Of a DNA stretch of 64,000 nucleotides, positions 43,678 to 52,258 are shown one piece after another. Origin of the DNA: Chloroflexota bacterium (GTDB lineage Bacteria > Chloroflexota > Anaerolineae > Anaerolineales > VGOW01). The notes beneath the pieces were generated by a model. The model had not been told where the DNA came from. It saw only the letters and a program-made list of their open reading frames with translations, and ran no database searches. The first letter of the stretch is position 1. Each line of letters opens with the position of its first letter. Where the stretch lies: the NCBI GenBank assembly GCA_016197225.1, contig JACPWC010000024.1, positions 19,846-83,845 of the forward strand. The letters are read 5' to 3'. A program made the position numbers and the translations under genes.

Positions 43678-45284
43678 TTCGTTTCCCTTTCCAACGGCAA
43701 ATAAACAGTAAATGTGGCCCCGGCACCGAGCGTGCTGTCCACCTCAATTCGGCCCCGGTGCGCTTCGACAATAGTATAACTGACGGCCAGCCCCAGGCCA
43801 GTGCCCCGATCTTTAGTAGTGAAGAACGGCTCGAACAGTTTGACCTGATCTTCAATGGGGATGCCGGGGCCGGTGTCGGTGAACGACACCTGGGCCAGGC
43901 CGCCCGGCCCATCATGGGCCAGGCCTGTCTGCAAAGTCAGGCATCCGCCACCGGGCATCACTTCGCTGGCGTTGAGCAGAAGATTCAGGAAGACCTGCTT
44001 GAGGCTGTTGCGGACGACCGGCACGGCGGGCAGGGTCGAGTCGTAGTTCTTCTCCACCTTGATCTGGTTGTCGCGCAGTTGCTTGGCGGCCAGGGCCAGC
44101 ACTTCGTCGAGCAGGCTGTTGAGATTGGCCGGGGTGAAGTCAATCGTGCCGGGCCGGTAGAAGTCGAGCATCTGGCGCACGGTTTGAATCAGGCGATCCA
44201 CTTCCTCAGCCGCCAGTTGATGATAGTCACTGCGCTTCTCTTCGGGCAGGCCGGTGTGCGCCGCCAGATGCAAACAATTTTGGATGGCTTGCAAGGGGTT
44301 GTTGACTTCGTGGGCGATGGAGCCGACCAGCCGCCCCAGCGCCGCCAGCTTCTCGGCCTGCACCAGTTGTTGTTGCGACTCTTCGATGCGGCGCACGTAC
44401 TCGCGCAGTTCGGCGTACAGGCGGGCGTTCTCCATCGCCGCCGCCGCCTGCCCGGCGAGAATGGTGAGCAGTTCAAGATCGCCTTCGCGAAACGCTCCCG
44501 CCTCCGCCGACTTGCCGACGACGATGACGCCCGTAGGTTGGCCGCGACGGGTGAGCGGCGCGCACAAAGCCGAGTTGAGGCGGGCCAGTTGCAAGTCGCG
44601 CAGGAGTGACGGGTCGCCCGGCATTTCGATGGTGACCCACAGCGGCAGTGACCAGGCGACGGCCCGGCCCGGCAAGCCGGCGTTGGGGCCGACTCTGGCT
44701 ATTTGCGGATACTCGGCGGGGAACCCCTGGCTGGCCGCCATTTGTAAGGCCTCGCCGTCAACGACGTACAACGCGGCGCACGAAGCGCCGAAGCGGCCTT
44801 GCACCAGCGAGACGATCAGGTTTTGCAGGCGTTGCGTGTCCACTTCGGCCAACAACAGTTGGCTGACCTCAAAGAGCGGGCGCAGGGCGCGCGAGCGGGC
44901 GGCCTCGCTGGCTTGCCGGCTCTTGGACAGGGCATCGCGCACGCTCTGCACCAGCTTGTCGCCGGACTCGAAGGGTTTGAGCACCAGGCCTTCCGCGCCG
45001 TGCTGGAGGGCTTCGACGGCAGTGTCCACCGTGCCGTGGCCGGTGATGATGACGATGGCCAGTTCCGGGTCGCGCTCGCGGGCCAACTGCAACAACTCGA
45101 AGCCGTTCATGTCCGGCAAGCGGATGTCGAGCAACATCAAATCGTAGCGCCGCGCCTGCAACATACGCAAAGCATCATGCGGGCGATGGGCGCTCTCCAC
45201 GTCGTAGTCGGCCAGCTTCAACAGCCGCTCGCAGAGGGTTGCTACGCCCAAGTCGTCGTCAACGATGAGGATTCGATCTGGCAT
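43674..45284 (-). CDS. Receiver-GAF-histidine kinase
   Basis: 536 residues, soluble. An N-terminal receiver (1-120; ILIVDDDLGVATL, phospho-Asp53 in LMLLDIRLPDMNG, ITGHGTVDTAVEAL) is followed by a GAF domain (about 145-290). Next come a HisKA helix (about 310-380; LGRLVGSIAHEVNNPLQAI, the phosphorylated histidine in HEVNNP) and a HATPase domain (about 415-535; [27 protein letters not shown]). The order, with the receiver first, suggests it is itself controlled by another kinase and passes phosphate to the regulator encoded just downstream. No membrane segment, so it senses a cytoplasmic signal. Confidence 0.93.
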   Translation of the reverse strand: MPDRILIVDDDLGVATLCERLLKLADYDVESAHRPHDALRMLQARRYDLMLLDIRLPDMNGFELLQLARERDPELAIVIITGHGTVDTAVEALQHGAEGLVLKPFESGDKLVQSVRDALSKSRQASEAARSRALRPLFEVSQLLLAEVDTQRLQNLIVSLVQGRFGASCAALYVVDGEALQMAASQGFPAEYPQIARVGPNAGLPGRAVAWSLPLWVTIEMPGDPSLLRDLQLARLNSALCAPLTRRGQPTGVIVVGKSAEAGAFREGDLELLTILAGQAAAAMENARLYAELREYVRRIEESQQQLVQAEKLAALGRLVGSIAHEVNNPLQAIQNCLHLAAHTGLPEEKRSDYHQLAAEEVDRLIQTVRQMLDFYRPGTIDFTPANLNSLLDEVLALAAKQLRDNQIKVEKNYDSTLPAVPVVRNSLKQVFLNLLLNASEVMPGGGCLTLQTGLAHDGPGGLAQVSFTDTGPGIPIEDQVKLFEPFFTTKDRGTGLGLAVSYTIVEAHRGRIEVDSTLGAGATFTVYLPLERETK

Positions 45285-45312
45285 GGAGAGATTTAGCGGA
45301 CTACCGGCTGTG

Positions 45313-45699
45313 CTATTGAAGCAAAGGTTTTACGGCTTCCAGAAACCTCTCAGCGGCTTCAATCGCTTGCTCTACTTCCTGGCGAGACACATGTGCTGTG
45401 CCCCCGTAATCACCCACGCTTCGCAGTTCAAAAAGCCAGTTCAGAGCCTTGCCTTGTTCTTTATCCAGTTTGCCTGTCTTGACGAATCTTTGATGAATCG
45501 AAGCAATGACACCACTGTGCTTGCTAAATTCCAGCCCTTCGTGCAACAAAACGGCGGTCGCGGCATAGAAAGCCGCATAATACGCTCGTGAAGCCGCAAA
45601 GTCGTAGAAACTGTTTGAGGCCAATTGTTGCGCGGCCTTGATGGACTGCTCAGCCCGTTCAACATTAGCCGCGATTTCGTCGGCAAATTGCGAAGTCAC
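45313..45699 (-). CDS. HEPN-domain protein of an MNT/HEPN pair
   Basis: 128-residue, all-helical HEPN domain (UPF0332-like). The hallmark is SRAYYAAFYAATAVLLHEGL followed by the C-terminal motif LRSVGDYGG, the RxxxDY form of the HEPN active site. HEPN proteins of this type are the toxin or RNase partner of a nucleotidyltransferase. Its start overlaps the stop of the nucleotidyltransferase gene by four bases (ATGA), so they form one unit on the minus strand. The pair sits between two sensor-kinase genes of the same strand without signs of a mobile element. Whether it is toxic is unknown. Confidence 0.85.
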   Translation of the reverse strand: MTSQFADEIAANVERAEQSIKAAQQLASNSFYDFAASRAYYAAFYAATAVLLHEGLEFSKHSGVIASIHQRFVKTGKLDKEQGKALNWLFELRSVGDYGGTAHVSRQEVEQAIEAAERFLEAVKPLLQ

Positions 45700-46013
45700 A
45701 CCGGCACTCCTTCTCGCTTGGCGTTGCGATAGAGTTGGATGACCCCGCGCTCAAAATCGTCCCAGGGAGCAGGCTTGGCCGAAATCAGCTGGTCGGTTTC
45801 CAATTGGATGGGATATAGTAGTTCAATGATCGCGCGGAGTTCCCGGAAGTAGTCAAAGGGTTGGTTTAGCAAAACGAGCAGGTCAATGTCGCTGGTCGCA
45901 CTGGCTTGGTTACGGGCCATTGACCCGTACAGAATCAGCCCCTTGAACTGCGATTTATAACTGCTTTCAAGGACTGTTTTGCATCTCTTGAGAGTTTCTG
46001 GAACTGTCATCAC
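45696..46013 (-). CDS. Minimal nucleotidyltransferase (MNT) of an MNT/HEPN pair
   Basis: 105 residues. The polymerase-beta type active site is clear: FKGLILYGSMARNQASATSDIDLLVLL gives the G-S-x10-D-x-D pattern, with a third carboxylate likely in the strand LETDQLI. Such proteins are adenylyl- or nucleotidyltransferases that silence the HEPN partner by modifying it. The start has two adjacent ATG codons after a GAGGG ribosome site. It is the first gene of the two-gene unit. Confidence 0.88.
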   Translation of the reverse strand: MMTVPETLKRCKTVLESSYKSQFKGLILYGSMARNQASATSDIDLLVLLNQPFDYFRELRAIIELLYPIQLETDQLISAKPAPWDDFERGVIQLYRNAKREGVPV

Positions 46014-46050
46014 GCCCTCACTGAATTTGCTCTGTGCAATCTGTAGTCAC

Positions 46051-48351
46051 TCAGCAATTGCACGGAATCCACACCGTAAACGCCGTGCCCTTGCCCATTG
46101 TGCTTTCCACTTCAATCGTGCCGCCGTGCTCGTTCACAATGCCGTAGCTCACTGCCAGGCCCAGGCCGGTGCCCACGCCCGGCGGCTTGGTGGTGAAGAA
46201 CGGCTCGAAGATGCGCTCCAAATTTTGCGGCGGGATGCCCTGCCCGGTGTCGGCCACCTTGAACCACACACCCTGCGCTTGCTCACGCACCTCAGCGCCG
46301 GTTGTCACCGTAAGCTGGCCGCCTTTGGGCATGGCCTGCACGGCGTTGTTGAGCAAGTTCAGCACCACTTGCTTGAACTGATTGGCGTCCAACATCGCCC
46401 AGGGCAAATCCGGTTCGTAAGTTTCGCTGATCAGGATTCCCTGATTGCTGGCGTTGTGGCTCATGAGCATCACCGTCTCGGCCACGGCTTCGTTCAGGTC
46501 GCTGGGGTCGCGGTGCGGCTCGGACTGGCGGGCAAAGTCGAGCAGGCGGCGGACGACATTGCGCGCCCGCTGGCCCTCGCGCAGAATCAACATCAAATCT
46601 TCGCGGATGGGGCTGTCTTTGGGCAAGTCGCGCAGGATCAACTCGCTGAAGCCGGAGACGGTGGTGAGCGGGTTGTTGATCTCGTGGGCCACGCCCGCCG
46701 CCAGTTGACCGACAGCGGCCAGCTTGGCCGACTGAATCAGTTGAGCCTGCATCTGCCGCAACTGCGAAATGCTCTCGGAAAGGTCGCGCACGGTTTCGCG
46801 GCTTCGGGCGTACAGGTGAGCATTCTCCACGGCCACGCCCAACTGCAAGCCAATAGCCGCCGCCAGGTTGATCTGCCGCTCGTCGAACTCGGGCCGCCCT
46901 TCGTAGTTGCCCAGCATCATTAGCCCCACCGAGCGATCCGAAATTCTGAGCGGGGCCAGAAGCAGGCGATGCAATTGCAAGTGCGTGGATAGGAAGCGGG
47001 TGAGCGGCCCGGCTTGATCATTCACTTCAAACACGACTGGCCGCCCGGCCAGCAAGGCCTGGTTGGTTCGCGGAAAACTTGGCAAGGTATTCTGCTTCAA
47101 GACGTCACCCAAAGCTTCCCACGCGGGCGGCGGCTCGGGTTCAACGGCCAGGGCGCTGCCGGCCAACTGCAAGTGTTCGCCGTCATCCGTCACCAGCAGA
47201 ACCAGGCAGGTGTCCACCCGGCAAACCTGCACGGCGCGCATGGAGGCGGTCTTGAGCATGTCCGGCAGGTTGAGCGACGACGACATGGTTTCGGCCACGT
47301 CGAGCAGAGCCTGAAGCTCCTCGGTGCGGCGGCGCTCGGCGGCGTACAGGCGCGCATTCTGGAGCGCGCCGGCCAACTGCCCGGCCACGATGCTCAATAC
47401 GTGAACGTCTTCGTTGGTGAAGGCGGCGGGACGATGACTTTGCGCATCAATGAGGCCGATCACGCGCTCGTCGCTGTGGACAGGCACACATAACTGCGAC
47501 CGGACTTCGGAAGGGTTGGCCGCCTCATGTGGGGGAACGTCGTCTAACTTCACCGGGCGGCCCAGGGCCACGGCCTGAGCGGCCACCCCGGCCTCCCACG
47601 CCAACGGCGACTGCCCCGGCGAGTTGGTGTGCGAGGCGTAAAGCGACCAGTCACCTGACTCGTTAGGGCGAATGTATAAATTGAGAATCTCGTAGTTGAG
47701 CGATTGCTTGACGGCAAACACCAGCCGCCGCACGGCTTCGTCGAAGTCCGGCGTGGAGACGACTGCGCTGGCGATCTCGTTGAGGATCGCCATGTGTTGC
47801 AAACGGCGCGTGGCTTCGGCGTAAAGCTGGGCGTTCTCAAGGGCCAGCGCCGCCTGCCGGGCCAGCAGGCCAAGCAGGTGAGCGTCGTCGGCACTGAAGC
47901 GATCCTTTTCGGCGGAGTCGAGCGAGAGTTGCCCGGTAACGCGCTCACCGATAACGAGCGGCGCGGCCAGCCAGCCGCGAATATGATCTGAATGCGGCGT
48001 GCGCACAAAACCCGGGTCGGCCTGAGCGTCGGCCAGCCAGACCGGGGCGTGAGTGGTCAGCATTTCGTCGAGCAGTGGCCCGCCCAAATTCAACTCCAGA
48101 CCGATCAACTCGGCGGGGAGGCCGTAGACCGCGCCCACCCGCATTTCATCGCCGTAGCGCAGAAAGAGCGTGGCCGTGTCGCACGGAATGAAGCGGACGG
48201 TCAGATCGAGAACGCGGGCGGCAACCTCAGGCAGTTCGAGGGTGGCCCCGACCGTGGCCGCCATGTGTTGCTGGGCCTCGATGAAAGCCCGCTGTTGCTC
48301 GCTCTGCCAGCGGGTGAACTCCTTGGCGCCCATCAACTCGTTGAAGGTCAT
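46051..48351 (-). CDS. Soluble triple-GAF sensor histidine kinase
   Basis: 766 residues with no membrane segment. GAF domains lie at about 30-180, 200-345 and 360-520. The HisKA helix (about 535-600) contains [25 protein letters not shown] with the phosphorylated histidine. The HATPase domain (about 640-765) shows [10 protein letters not shown] (N box), DTGQGIP and [12 protein letters not shown]. It is similar to the kinase at 43.7-45.3 kb in its catalytic part but lacks a receiver. No regulator is adjacent; the MNT/HEPN pair separates it from the receiver-kinase pair and it may phosphorylate one of those. A TACAAT box lies seven bases before the start. Confidence 0.92.
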   Translation of the reverse strand: MTFNELMGAKEFTRWQSEQQRAFIEAQQHMAATVGATLELPEVAARVLDLTVRFIPCDTATLFLRYGDEMRVGAVYGLPAELIGLELNLGGPLLDEMLTTHAPVWLADAQADPGFVRTPHSDHIRGWLAAPLVIGERVTGQLSLDSAEKDRFSADDAHLLGLLARQAALALENAQLYAEATRRLQHMAILNEIASAVVSTPDFDEAVRRLVFAVKQSLNYEILNLYIRPNESGDWSLYASHTNSPGQSPLAWEAGVAAQAVALGRPVKLDDVPPHEAANPSEVRSQLCVPVHSDERVIGLIDAQSHRPAAFTNEDVHVLSIVAGQLAGALQNARLYAAERRRTEELQALLDVAETMSSSLNLPDMLKTASMRAVQVCRVDTCLVLLVTDDGEHLQLAGSALAVEPEPPPAWEALGDVLKQNTLPSFPRTNQALLAGRPVVFEVNDQAGPLTRFLSTHLQLHRLLLAPLRISDRSVGLMMLGNYEGRPEFDERQINLAAAIGLQLGVAVENAHLYARSRETVRDLSESISQLRQMQAQLIQSAKLAAVGQLAAGVAHEINNPLTTVSGFSELILRDLPKDSPIREDLMLILREGQRARNVVRRLLDFARQSEPHRDPSDLNEAVAETVMLMSHNASNQGILISETYEPDLPWAMLDANQFKQVVLNLLNNAVQAMPKGGQLTVTTGAEVREQAQGVWFKVADTGQGIPPQNLERIFEPFFTTKPPGVGTGLGLAVSYGIVNEHGGTIEVESTMGKGTAFTVWIPCNC

Positions 48352-48358
48352 GGCAGTG

Positions 48359-48364
48359 ATTGTA
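48359..48364 (-). promoter_or_regulatory. TACAAT -10 box, leaderless start of GAF kinase
   Basis: On the minus strand TACAAT is followed by seven bases and the ATG at 48351, with no ribosome site. Confidence 0.5.
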
Positions 48365-48397
48365 TACGGGAGAGGGGATTGAGGCTAGAGGGAGTGC

Positions 48398-48476
48398 AGT
48401 AAGCAGAAATCAATGAACAGTCAACGGTGAACAGTGAACAAGATACAACTGTTTACTGCTCACGTTCACTGCCTTC
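48398..48476. repeat. Degenerate heptamer inverted repeat (CAGTAAGC/AACAGTG)
   Basis: GCAGTAAGCAG, CAATGAACAGTC and GTGAACAGTGAAC units on the left face GTTTACTGCTCACGTTC and ACTGCC on the right. It fills the gap before the end of the DUF3048 gene and is related to the array at 10369-10412. Confidence 0.6.
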
Positions 48477-48478
48477 TT

Positions 48479-49810
48479 TCACGGCGTCGGCGTCTCCGTC
48501 GGCACTTCCGGCGTCGCACCTTCGAGCGTGGGCGTCGGCGTGGGCACACCGGGAATTTCGCCTTTGTCCTTCGGCGACTTGTGGCGCACCAGCCAGCTTA
48601 CGCCGTCGGTCAACCGGTCGCTCGTGAGGCCGACAACTTCGTACCAGGTGTTGCCGGGTTTGAGGGGCACGATTTGATTGGCCGAGTCCACCAGGCCGAC
48701 CATGCCTTTGTCCTGCCGCACCCACGTCAACTGATAGGCCTGCCCGTCGCGCAGAAGCCAGGCCGGGTTGCTGCCCCACAACTGCACTTCGGTGCTGAAG
48801 TGGCCGGTGAAGCCGTCGTTGTCAAAATCTTCGGGGATGCTGAAATCAACAACATGATTTACGAACAATACGACAATATTGTTAGTGGTTATTGGTTGAT
48901 TGGTGATTGCGTCAACGTGAGGGTTGGTGATGGGGGCTTGGAAGATCGGGGTTCCCGCCGTGTCGGTGGCGGGCGGGGGTGTATCGTCTCCCCAACGCTC
49001 GTAGTGGCCGGTGAAGTCGTTGTATCGCCACTCGACAAAAGCCTCGCCGCTGAATTCGACCCGCAATGAAGTCACCGGCGCTCCGCCAGCAGGCGGCGTG
49101 TTGAGGTAGGCCACGCCGCGAAACGGCTGCGGCACGTCCAGCCCCTTCGCTTGCAAGACTTGATGCAGAGAAGCGGTGCTGGCGTAGAGCGAGTTGGTGT
49201 CTTCGCTCTCGCGGCACAGCGGCGGACACTGGTAACCGCTGGCTTCGGCGATGATGGTGTTGAACCAGTCCTTGAAGCTGAGGCGGTGGATCACGCCCGC
49301 CGAACTTCCGGAGGCGACCAGCGACGCGCCGAACATTTCGGGGATGACGGTGTCAATGAGCCGGGCCGAGCGAATAGGGCCGACCTTGTCGGCGTCATTG
49401 CCCAAAAAGATCGCCGTGAAGCGCGTCGTGCCGCCTTCGGCGTAATGCTCAAAGACGGCGTCGGCCAGCGAGAGGCCGAACTGTGGCCGAACGTAACGCG
49501 GGAAGTTAGAGATTTTGATCGCCAGTGGCCGCCGGTTGAGGGCAACCGGGTCGGCGGGGAGGCCGGTAAGCGGGTTGATGCCGGCCGGGTAAGTTTCGGG
49601 GCCGATGACGGTTTCGGGAACGGATGTTGGTTGGGTGGTTGGGTTGTTAGGTGGTTCGGTGGTTCGCGTCAGCGGGTTGGCGGTGGGCACGATGAGGGTG
49701 ACGCCAACAGGGGGTAACGCAGACGGAGCCGGCTGAACCGTTGGTTGGCCGCTACAAGCGATGAGAAGAAAAGTTATTAGTAAAAGGGTTGTTGGTAAAC
49801 GCTTTTGCAT
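48479..49810 (-). CDS. DUF3048 (YerB-like) lipoprotein, copy A
   Basis: 443 residues. A lipoprotein signal peptide (LLLITFLLIACSG) is followed by a Pro/Thr-rich linker to about residue 75, then the DUF3048 domain: GINPLTGLPADPVALNRRPLAIKISN, RPQFGLSLADAVFEHYAEGGTTRFTAIF and IGPIRSARLIDTVI. A C-terminal DUF3048_C part holds QLWGSNPAWLLRDGQAYQLTW. The function of the domain is not established; B. subtilis YerB is a lipoprotein of this type. The ATG at 49810 has AAGGA five bases upstream and is preferred to the one at 49816. A paralogue is encoded directly upstream on the same strand. Confidence 0.85.
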   Translation of the reverse strand: MQKRLPTTLLLITFLLIACSGQPTVQPAPSALPPVGVTLIVPTANPLTRTTEPPNNPTTQPTSVPETVIGPETYPAGINPLTGLPADPVALNRRPLAIKISNFPRYVRPQFGLSLADAVFEHYAEGGTTRFTAIFLGNDADKVGPIRSARLIDTVIPEMFGASLVASGSSAGVIHRLSFKDWFNTIIAEASGYQCPPLCRESEDTNSLYASTASLHQVLQAKGLDVPQPFRGVAYLNTPPAGGAPVTSLRVEFSGEAFVEWRYNDFTGHYERWGDDTPPPATDTAGTPIFQAPITNPHVDAITNQPITTNNIVVLFVNHVVDFSIPEDFDNDGFTGHFSTEVQLWGSNPAWLLRDGQAYQLTWVRQDKGMVGLVDSANQIVPLKPGNTWYEVVGLTSDRLTDGVSWLVRHKSPKDKGEIPGVPTPTPTLEGATPEVPTETPTP

Positions 49811-49822
49811 GATCATCCTTCG

Positions 49823-49903
49823 TAAGAGAACACGAAGGCACTAAGACTCTAAGACACCAAGATTTTTCTTCGTGCCCTCGTGACTTCGAGTCTTCGTGTT
49901 AAT
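49823..49903. repeat. Inverted repeat (CACGAAGGCACTAAGAC family), copy 1
   Basis: AACACGAAGGCACTAAGAC with related units on the left is roughly complementary to CTTCGTGCCCTCGTGAC and GTCTTCGTGTT on the right, with a central TTTTTC. A second copy lies at 58446-58518. Confidence 0.75.
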
Positions 49904-49922
49904 TTGTGCGCCGCAGATTCTA

Positions 49923-51188
49923 TCACGGCATGGGCGTGGGCCGAGAGGGAGCCAAACTCCACGAGTCGGATTCGGGCTGGGTGAGGGGCGAGTCCAGGTT
50001 GACGAGTTGAAACCAGGTGGGGCCGGGCTTGAGGGGAAAGAGTTGCCCGTTTGAGTCCACTAAACCAATCACGCCGAATCGATCCTGCCTAAGCCACGTC
50101 GTCGAATACACCTGCCCGTCACGATACACCAGCGCCGGGCCAGTTCCCCACAATTGAATCTCAAGCGAGTAGTTGCCGCCCCTGCCGGTGCGCGGGTCGT
50201 AGCCCACTTTGTCTTCGAGGATGTCGGTGGTCTGGTGGTGGGCGAAGAGGACGACGACGTTGGCGGCGGTGAGTTGCTGGTCGGTGAGGGCGTCCATGTG
50301 GCTGAAGCCGCCGACGTAACGGAAGTAGCGCCCGGCTTCGGGGCTGTAGCTCCAGCGGATGTAAGCGGCGGTGTAGGCCAGCGAGAGGGTGTTGGCGGGC
50401 TGTCCGCCCGGTTGCGGCCCGGCGTTGAAGACCGTGCCGGTGAGGGCCGGGCGGGTGTTGATGCCTTTGGCTGCCGCATCGGCCCATAAACTATCGGTAC
50501 TGGTGAAGAGGGTGTGTTCGAGCAGTTGGCAATTGGCGGTCAGGGTTTCTTTTGGCACACGGTAGAAGGCGTGGTGGCCCGGCTCGAATTCGGGCGAGAT
50601 GATCCAGTCTTTGAAGTCGGCTTCTTTGAGGCGCTTGAGGACGCCGTCGCTCGCGCCGGAGAAGGCGAAGAGCGATGAGTACATGGCCGGAATTTCAAGG
50701 TCAATGAGCCGGGCCGAGCGCACCGAGCCGACTCTGGGCGCGTCGTGGCCGTAGAAGATGGCGGTGAAGCGGGTGGAGCCGCCTTCGGCGTAATGCTCGA
50801 AGACGAGGTCGGCCAGCGACAGCCCGGATTGTGGCCGCACACAATCGGGGAAGTTTGAAATTTTGATCGCCAGCGGTCTGCGGTTGAGCACGTTCGGATC
50901 GGCCACCACTTCGCCAGTGAGCGGGTTGACGTCGGGCGGGAAGCTGAGGGGGCCGAGTTGGCCGGGAGGAGTTAGAGTCGCGGTAGCGGTTAGAGTTGGT
51001 GAGGGTGTAGGCGTTGGTTGTTGGGTGGTTAGGTGGTTAGGTGGAGTGGCGGTTGGCGGCGCCGGGGTGCTGGTAGCGGCTGAGATGGGAATGGCGACGA
51101 CGAAGGTAGGGGGCGCGGCGGGCGGGATGGCGAGGCCGACGCAGGCGGTGAGGAGGAGAAGAGAGATGAAGAGAAGAGAGAGGCGCAT
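49923..51188 (-). CDS. DUF3048 (YerB-like) lipoprotein, copy B
   Basis: 421 residues. Lipoprotein signal (LLFISLLLLTACVG), Pro/Thr-rich linker to about 80, then the same DUF3048 sequence blocks as copy A: DVNPLTGEVVADPNVLNRRPLAIKISN, RPQSGLSLADLVFEHYAEGG, VGSVRSARLIDLEI, and at the C-terminus IQLWGTGPALVYRDGQVY. The two are diverged paralogues from a tandem duplication. A stem-loop immediately before the ATG covers the GGAG ribosome site, which suggests post-transcriptional control. A repeat separates the two copies, so they may be separate transcripts. Confidence 0.85.
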   Translation of the reverse strand: MRLSLLFISLLLLTACVGLAIPPAAPPTFVVAIPISAATSTPAPPTATPPNHLTTQQPTPTPSPTLTATATLTPPGQLGPLSFPPDVNPLTGEVVADPNVLNRRPLAIKISNFPDCVRPQSGLSLADLVFEHYAEGGSTRFTAIFYGHDAPRVGSVRSARLIDLEIPAMYSSLFAFSGASDGVLKRLKEADFKDWIISPEFEPGHHAFYRVPKETLTANCQLLEHTLFTSTDSLWADAAAKGINTRPALTGTVFNAGPQPGGQPANTLSLAYTAAYIRWSYSPEAGRYFRYVGGFSHMDALTDQQLTAANVVVLFAHHQTTDILEDKVGYDPRTGRGGNYSLEIQLWGTGPALVYRDGQVYSTTWLRQDRFGVIGLVDSNGQLFPLKPGPTWFQLVNLDSPLTQPESDSWSLAPSRPTPMP

Positions 51189-51224
51189 AAAAAACTCCGG
51201 CTCAAGAGGTTAGCTTGAGCCGGA
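51189..51224 (-). promoter_or_regulatory. Hairpin plus T-tract abutting the DUF3048 start codon
   Basis: On the minus strand TCCGGCTCAAG and CTTGAGCCGGA form an 11-bp stem with a seven-base loop, followed by G, TTTTTT and then directly the ATG. It has the shape of an intrinsic terminator, and its 3' arm contains the GGAG ribosome site. Confidence 0.6.
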
Positions 51225-51378
51225 AGGATAGCATGAAAAATGGGAGTTGTTGGTCGAGTAGGAAACATCCCGGCAGAATCAAGCCCGTATTAAGATCAAG
51301 GGATGTGGGCGGATTAGAGAAGCCCCTCCAGAACTTCGTTGCCAACTTGAATATGCCGGAAGGGTACAGGAGCGGGTG

Positions 51379-51729
51379 TCAGTCTTCGTCTTCCACAGGA
51401 AGCAATGGTTCCAGCAGTTTCAGAAGCGCAGGAATATCATCTTGTGCCGTCTTCCACACTTCACCCAGGTCAACGCTGTCGTAAGCATGAATGAGGTTGT
51501 TGCGCATTCCGGCCATGAGCGGCCACGGAATGTCCGGGTGGGCCGCGCGGAATTCTGGCGTCAGGCGCTTCACAGCTTCGCCGACAATTAGCAACTGGTG
51601 CATGATCGCCGACTGCGTCTTGTAGTCGTCCATAAAGGCGTCTTTGGTCATGTCGCCTTTGAAGGCCAGCACGAGGCGCGCCGCGCGAGCCACATCCAAC
51701 AAGGCGGCGCTATCTTTGTCGAGCGGCAT
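51379..51729 (-). CDS. hepT: HepT-like DUF86 RNase (HEPN toxin)
   Basis: 116 residues, all helical. The active-site motif RNNLIHAYDSVD fits the RxxxxH/RNxxIHxY signature of HepT ribonucleases, which cut RNA when not modified by the partner MntA. The start overlaps the 3' end of the nucleotidyltransferase gene by 20 bases. This is the second MNT/HEPN module in the window and belongs to a different HEPN subfamily from the one at 45.3-46.0 kb. The 190 bases after its stop hold only the regulatory hairpin of the DUF3048 gene. Confidence 0.88.
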   Translation of the reverse strand: MPLDKDSAALLDVARAARLVLAFKGDMTKDAFMDDYKTQSAIMHQLLIVGEAVKRLTPEFRAAHPDIPWPLMAGMRNNLIHAYDSVDLGEVWKTAQDDIPALLKLLEPLLPVEDED

Positions 51730-52060
51730 ACACCACCTGGGCGCTGTTCAGGATACTTCTGCGCCGGATCCAATTTTGACTATGCTCGACGGCCCGGCGG
51801 CTGACCAGGTCAACCTCTCGCTTGAACAACGCTTTCAACTCCTCCGCCATTTTCACGTGATCGAACAGACTCCAATCGGCATCGGGCGCAAAGGTTACCA
51901 GCACGTCCACGTCGCTCTCCGGCCCAAAGTCGTCGCGCAAAACCGAGCCGAACAGCGCCAGTTCAGCCACCAGCCAGCGGCGGCAATACTCGGCCAGCGA
52001 TTCTGCCGACACCGGCGCGATCCGAGTCAACAGCCTGTTAGAGACATCCAGCATAGCCAT
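51710..52060 (-). CDS. mntA: MntA-type nucleotidyltransferase antitoxin
   Basis: 116 residues. ELALFGSVLRDDFGPESDVDVLVTF contains the GS-x10-DxD active site of minimal nucleotidyltransferases, and REVDLVSRRAV gives the third carboxylate strand. MntA proteins add AMP groups to the HepT toxin and neutralise it. It is the first gene of the pair. A TATAAT box lies eight bases before the ATG, so the mRNA is probably leaderless. An alternative ATG two codons later is possible. Confidence 0.88.
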   Translation of the reverse strand: MAMLDVSNRLLTRIAPVSAESLAEYCRRWLVAELALFGSVLRDDFGPESDVDVLVTFAPDADWSLFDHVKMAEELKALFKREVDLVSRRAVEHSQNWIRRRSILNSAQVVYAARQR

Positions 52061-52068
52061 TGGTTGGG

Positions 52069-52074
52069 ATTATA
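52069..52074 (-). promoter_or_regulatory. TATAAT -10 box, leaderless start of mntA/hepT
   Basis: On the minus strand TATAAT is followed by eight bases and the ATG at 52060. Confidence 0.6.
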
Positions 52075-52152
52075 ACTGCGATTTGCTCCTTCTGCTCTAA
52101 CTACGGTGGAAGCCCCAAGTCGCCCCTCGCATCCTTTCCCCCCTCACCGTGT

Positions 52153-52158
52153 TATACT
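52153..52158 (+). promoter_or_regulatory. Likely -10 box of the fabF-fabH operon
   Basis: TATACT in a GTGT-TATACTTTC context lies 106 bases before the fabF start; no clear -35 is present. The resulting leader would contain the hairpin at 52197-52222. Confidence 0.4.
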
Positions 52159-52196
52159 TTCAAACCAATTGCGGCTAAAACTTTATGTCTAAAAGT

Positions 52197-52222
52197 CCGG
52201 GCAAGTTTCAAACTTGCCCCGG
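52197..52222. promoter_or_regulatory. GCAAGTTTcAAACTTGC palindrome in the fabF leader
   Basis: A near-perfect palindrome CCGGGCAAGTTT-c-AAACTTGCCCCGG sits about 37 bases before the fabF start. It could be an operator for a fatty-acid synthesis repressor, a leader hairpin, or one more dispersed repeat. Confidence 0.4.
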
Positions 52223-52258
52223 TTAAAGTCGTGTCCATTTCACTTTGGAGGAAGTCTG

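Noticed and set aside
52197..52222. FapR or FabT operator before fabF
   Set aside because: The palindrome does not match the known operator sequences of those regulators, and it may be a leader hairpin or dispersed repeat; kept only as an unassigned palindrome.
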